A DNA stretch of 39,746 bases from Ignavibacteriota bacterium (GTDB taxonomy: Bacteria; Bacteroidota; Ignavibacteria; Kapaibacteriales; UBA2268): assembly GCA_024636855.1 (NCBI GenBank), contig JAGXGG010000049.1, positions 84,362 to 124,107 on the forward strand. The letters run 5' to 3'. Below, one piece after another: positions 36,827 to 39,746 of this stretch; within the stretch, counting starts at the first letter, position 1, and every line of letters begins with the position of its first letter. The position numbers were made by a program, and so were the translations under genes. The notes beneath the pieces were generated by a model. The model saw only the letters and a program-made list of their open reading frames with translations, was not told the DNA's origin and did not search any database.

Positions 36827-36838
36827 TAGGAGAAGATT

Positions 36839-37213
36839 ATGGCACGTATAGCTGGTGTAGATTTACCAAAGAATAAAAGAGGCGTTATCGGTTTGACTTA
36901 CCTATTTGGTATAGGTAATAAGATAGCTAAAGACATTTTAGCAGAAGCTGGTATAGACGAAAATAAAAAAGTTCATGATTGGTCAGATGCAGAAGTTGCA
37001 ACTCTCCGTGATATCATAGATAATTACAGAGTAGAAGGGTCATTAAGATCTCAAACTCAAATGAACATAAAGCGTTTGATGGATATCGGATGTTACCGTG
37101 GTCTTCGTCATAGAAGAGGATTACCATGCCGTGGACAACGTACTAAAACTAACGCACGTACTCGTAAGGGTAGAAGAAAGACTATCGCAAACAAGAAAAA
37201 AGTAACTAAATAA
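36839..37213 (+). CDS. rpsM: 30S ribosomal protein S13
   Basis: A 124-residue uS13 of the 30S head that bridges to the large subunit and touches P-site t[23 protein letters not shown] opens it; [20 protein letters not shown] and [20 protein letters not shown] form the basic C-terminus. AGGAG at 36828-36832 lies 6 bases before ATG. It begins the alpha gene group. Confidence 0.97.
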   Translation: MARIAGVDLPKNKRGVIGLTYLFGIGNKIAKDILAEAGIDENKKVHDWSDAEVATLRDIIDNYRVEGSLRSQTQMNIKRLMDIGCYRGLRHRRGLPCRGQRTKTNARTRKGRRKTIANKKKVTK

Positions 37214-37229
37214 TAAGTAGGTATCCACG

Positions 37230-37610
37230 TTGGCTAAAAAAAGACAAAAAAAGAAAGTCGTATCGGATGTCCATGGAAAAGCATTTGTTAAAGCATCATT
37301 CAATAATGTACTAGTAACAATTACTGATACTTATGGAAATACTTTAGCTTGGTCTTCTTCTGGAAAAAATGGTTTTAAAGGATCTAAGAAGAATACTCCA
37401 TACGCTGCACAAATTTCAGCTGAATTAGCTGGTAAAGAAGCTTTCGATATGGGACTACGTAAAGTTGACGTCGTAGTCAAAGGTCCAGGTTCCGGACGTG
37501 AAGCTGCTGTAAGAGCACTTTCTAACTCGGGTCTAGAAATTCATTCTATAATTGACAAAACTCCTGTCCCACATAATGGGTGTAGACCACCTAAAAGACG
37601 TAGAGTTTAA
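37230..37610 (+). CDS. rpsK: 30S ribosomal protein S11
   Basis: A 126-residue uS11 on the 30S platform near the E site. Family stretches are [60 protein letters not shown] and [18 protein letters not shown]. The N-G within HNGCRPP, where IsoAsp formation occurs in E. coli, is present. The start is TTG at 37230. rpoA follows after only 39 bases; the usual intervening rpsD is missing. Confidence 0.97.
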   Translation: MAKKRQKKKVVSDVHGKAFVKASFNNVLVTITDTYGNTLAWSSSGKNGFKGSKKNTPYAAQISAELAGKEAFDMGLRKVDVVVKGPGSGREAAVRALSNSGLEIHSIIDKTPVPHNGCRPPKRRRV

Positions 37611-37649
37611 TTCGATTTTTCGACTCAACTAAAAAAACTGTAAATAAAT

Positions 37650-38666
37650 ATGAATATTCAAATGCAAATGCCTGAAAGGGTAATAATTGAAGAAAATTCG
37701 ACGGATTTTCACAGTCAATTTGTTATGCAACCGTTAGAGCAAGGTTATGGAGTTACTATTGGTAACTCTCTAAGAAGAATATTGCTTTCTTCTATTCCTG
37801 GCTCAGCTATTACTGGCTTAAAGATTTCTGAAGTTCTACACGAATTCCAAACTATTGATGGAGTTGTAGAGGATGTTTCAGAGATAATATTAAATCTTAA
37901 GCAAGTAAGAATCAAGAATGTAGACAAAAAACCTGTAACTGTGAATTTCACTCTTAAAGGTTCTGGTACTTGGACTGCAAAAGATATCCAAGATGCATCA
38001 GACGAAATAGAAGTTATCAATCAAGACTTGCACATAGCTACATTAGCTGATGATGCAGAATTTGATGTAGAATTAAAAATTGGTCGTGGTAAAGGATATG
38101 TTCCTTCTGAAGAACAAAATATGGTTGACTATCCTATCGGAATGTTACCTATAGATTCAATCTTCACACCAGTTAGAAATGTTATTTTCAATGTAGAGCC
38201 TTATCGTGTTGGTCAAAGAACTGATTACGAAAGATTAGTACTTGATGTAAAAACTGATGGTACAATCACTGCTCAAGAATCTCTTCACTTAGCTTCAAAA
38301 ATTCTAAGTGACCACATCAAGTTCTTTATTAACTTTGATGCTTACGAAACAGATTCACTTTCGGGTAGATCTGCTGAAGAAGAAGAGAAATCTGCAGAGA
38401 AAAAACGTATTAAGAAAATACTTGAAACTCCAGTTGATGAATTAGAATTATCAGTAAGAGCCCATAACTGTCTGAAAAGAGCAGAGATTGGCAGACTTGC
38501 TGACTTAGTATCACTTAAAGAAGCTGAATTATTGAAATTCAGAAACTTTGGTAAAAAATCATTAACAGAATTAAGAGACCTTGTTGCAAACCAAGGACTT
38601 GAATTTGGTATGAACGTAGATCAATATCTAAAAGAAGAACCCAAATCAATGTTAATTAACAATTAA
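37650..38666 (+). CDS. rpoA: DNA-directed RNA polymerase subunit alpha
   Basis: A 338-residue alpha subunit whose dimer scaffolds polymerase assembly. The N-terminal domain (about 1-240) includes MQPLEQGYGVTIGNSLRRIL and LSSIPGSAITGLKI; a charged linker (about 243-262, EEEEKSAEKK) leads to the C-terminal domain (about 265-325), which binds UP elements and activators: ELSVRAHNCLKRAEIGRLAD and FRNFGKKSLTELRD. It follows rpsK directly and is 25 bases from rplQ. Confidence 0.98.
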   Translation: MNIQMQMPERVIIEENSTDFHSQFVMQPLEQGYGVTIGNSLRRILLSSIPGSAITGLKISEVLHEFQTIDGVVEDVSEIILNLKQVRIKNVDKKPVTVNFTLKGSGTWTAKDIQDASDEIEVINQDLHIATLADDAEFDVELKIGRGKGYVPSEEQNMVDYPIGMLPIDSIFTPVRNVIFNVEPYRVGQRTDYERLVLDVKTDGTITAQESLHLASKILSDHIKFFINFDAYETDSLSGRSAEEEEKSAEKKRIKKILETPVDELELSVRAHNCLKRAEIGRLADLVSLKEAELLKFRNFGKKSLTELRDLVANQGLEFGMNVDQYLKEEPKSMLINN

Positions 38667-38691
38667 TAAACGTCTAAATTGAAGTACGAAA

Positions 38692-39450
38692 ATGAGACAC
38701 TTAAAATCTGGTAAGAAACTAAATAGAACGGCTAGTCATAGAAAAGCAACTTTACAAAGTTTGGCTAGTAATCTAATCGAGCATAAAAGAATCAAAACTA
38801 CTACTGCAAAGGCAAAAGCTTTAAGACCTTATGCAGAGAAATTGATTTCTAAAGCGAGACATGCTCTTGCTAATGAACAAAATGGCAGTTTACCTGATGG
38901 TCAAACTATCGATATTCACACTAGACGTATTGTTGCTCGTGAATTGAAAAGAAAAGATGTTCTACAAGAATTATTCGACTCTATAGCTCCTGTTGTAGCT
39001 GAAAGAGAAGGTGGTTATACTAGAATCATCAAATTAGGAACACGTAGAGGTGACTCTGCTGAAGTTGCTCTTATAGAATTAGTTGATTGGTCTAACCCAC
39101 AAGAGGGCGCTGCCGAAAAACCTAAGAAGAAAAAAGCATCAACTCCTAAAGTTGCTCCAGTAGCTACACCTGCTAAAGAAGAAAAAACTGCAGAGCCTGT
39201 TTCTGAAGAAACTACAGAAGAAGCTAGCTTAATAGAAGATGTAATAGAAACTACTAAAGATGCAGCAGAAGTCGTTGCTGAAGCTACTACTGATGAAGTA
39301 GAAGAAGCAAAAGAAGCTGTTGAAGAAGTTGTAGAAGAAGCAAAAGAAAAAGTAGAAGAAATCGTTGAGGAAATTTCTGAAAAAGCTGAAGAAATCAAAG
39401 ATGAAGCTACTGATGAAAGTGATGATTCTACAAAAGAAAAGAAAGACTAG
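38692..39450 (+). CDS. rplQ: 50S ribosomal protein L17 with long charged C-terminal extension
   Basis: A 252-residue bL17. The core (about 1-133) has MRHLKSGKKLNRTASHRKAT, TTTAKAKALRPYAEKLISKA and GTRRGDSAEVALIELVDW, and sits near the tunnel exit. The remaining 119 or so residues are low-complexity: a short basic stretch (KPKKKKAS), then Glu/Ala/Val/Thr-rich heptad-like sequence likely to form a long helix or be disordered. Longer L17 tails are known in Bacteroidota, with no established role. It ends the operon; a strong terminator follows 31 bases after the stop. Confidence 0.95.
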   Translation: MRHLKSGKKLNRTASHRKATLQSLASNLIEHKRIKTTTAKAKALRPYAEKLISKARHALANEQNGSLPDGQTIDIHTRRIVARELKRKDVLQELFDSIAPVVAEREGGYTRIIKLGTRRGDSAEVALIELVDWSNPQEGAAEKPKKKKASTPKVAPVATPAKEEKTAEPVSEETTEEASLIEDVIETTKDAAEVVAEATTDEVEEAKEAVEEVVEEAKEKVEEIVEEISEKAEEIKDEATDESDDSTKEKKD

Positions 39451-39473
39451 TATCTTTTTATAGAAAATATTCC

Positions 39474-39481
39474 TATATTTG
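39474..39481 (+). promoter_or_regulatory. Possible -7 promoter box for the ABC ATPase gene
   Basis: TATATTTG matches the Bacteroidota -7 element TAnnTTTG. No good TTTG lies 19-21 bases upstream, so the -33 part is weak. Transcription would start near 39488, inside the rplQ terminator hairpin, giving the ABC gene a leader of about 20 bases. Confidence 0.35.
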
Positions 39482-39507
39482 GGCGTTCATTTTGGACGCC
39501 TTTTTTT
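39482..39507 (+). terminator. Intrinsic terminator after rplQ
   Basis: GGCGTTC (39482-39488) pairs with GGACGCC (39494-39500) with one G-U pair and a 5-base loop, followed by seven Ts (39501-39507). It closes the str-S10-spc-alpha transcript. The next gene's ATG starts at the very next base. Confidence 0.9.
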
Positions 39508-39746
39508 ATGATTAAATATAATATCAAAAACATATCAAAAACTTATTCTATTCCTAATTCGGATGATCTTACTGTATTCAGGGATTTATCTCTTACATTG
39601 GAATTTAATCAGATTATCTCTATAGTAGGGGCTTCTGGTGTAGGTAAAAGTACACTACTTCATATAATCGGTTCTATTGATAGTCCTACAAATGGATCAC
39701 TTAGTTATTCAGATGACGACACTAATTTAGATTTGCTCAATTGTTC
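39508..39746 (+). CDS. ABC transporter ATP-binding protein, LolD-like (partial)
   Basis: The first 79 codons of an ABC ATPase that runs off the window. After MIKYNIKNISKTY comes an aromatic/beta segment (LTVFRDLSLTLEFNQIISIV), then Walker A GASGVGKST (about residues 42-50) followed by LLHIIGSIDSPTNGSLSY, the typical pattern of the LolD/MacB/FtsE group (usual form G-x-S-G-S-G-K-S-T-L-L...G..D.PT.G). Such ATPases power lipoprotein release or similar exporters. The Q-loop, signature and Walker B motifs are outside the window, so the subfamily is tentative. The ATG directly abuts the T-run of the rplQ terminator. Confidence 0.8.
   Translation, partial: MIKYNIKNISKTYSIPNSDDLTVFRDLSLTLEFNQIISIVGASGVGKSTLLHIIGSIDSPTNGSLSYSDDDTNLDLLNC

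Noticed and set aside
39015-39398. 127-residue Ser/Thr-rich frame antisense to rplQ
   Set aside because: It is the mirror of the low-complexity L17 tail; the repeats come from GAA/GCT/GTT codons on the coding strand.

Overview
The window is an AT-rich bacterial chromosome segment that carries almost the whole transcription/translation super-cluster: secE-nusG-rplKAJL-rpoBC, then the str operon, then the S10, spc and alpha ribosomal protein operons. Several signs point to the Bacteroidota/Chlorobiota (FCB) side of the tree. One gene has a type IX secretion C-terminal sorting domain. Promoters fit the Bacteroidota form TTTG-N19/20-TAnnTTTG. The tRNA genes do not encode CCA, L17 has a long charged tail, and S14 and L36 lack zinc ligands. 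A deep lineage such as Candidatus Kapaibacteria is possible, but this is inference; 16S or a marker-gene tree would settle it.

Layout: 1-643 (minus) is the N-terminal part of a BtaA-like betaine-lipid enzyme. 802-1251 holds tRNA-Tyr, -Gly, -Thr and -Trp. 1277-12634 is secE, nusG, rplK, rplA, rplJ, rplL, rpoB and rpoC, with structured leaders before rplJ and rpoB, and a terminator after rpoC. 12.7-19.3 kb is an accessory block between rpoC and the str operon: a type IX-secreted repeat protein on the plus strand, then on the minus strand three tandem paralogous LamG lipoproteins, a frameshifted gene remnant and a small membrane protein. From 19341 the plus strand resumes with EF-G (spdEFG1/mtEFG1-like), rpsL, rpsG, a second EF-G (spdEFG2/mtEFG2-like), tuf, then rpsJ through rplQ, closed by a terminator at 39482-39507. 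A LolD-like ABC ATPase starts directly after it and runs off the window.

How the genes work together: SecE and SecY form the protein-export channel, NusG couples RNA polymerase to ribosomes, RpoA/B/C are the polymerase core, and the r-proteins plus IF-1, EF-Tu and two EF-Gs supply translation. The two EF-Gs probably divide the work (translocation versus ribosome recycling). rpsD, map and adk, often found in this cluster, are absent, as is the tuf gene often found between tRNA-Thr and tRNA-Trp.

The most interesting points are the split EF-G pair around rpsL-rpsG, the near-identical terminators bracketing the secreted-protein gene, the mosaic divergence of the lipoprotein triplet, and several leader structures. 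I did not find a wholly new system; the core genes are ordinary in content but carry several lineage-specific changes.
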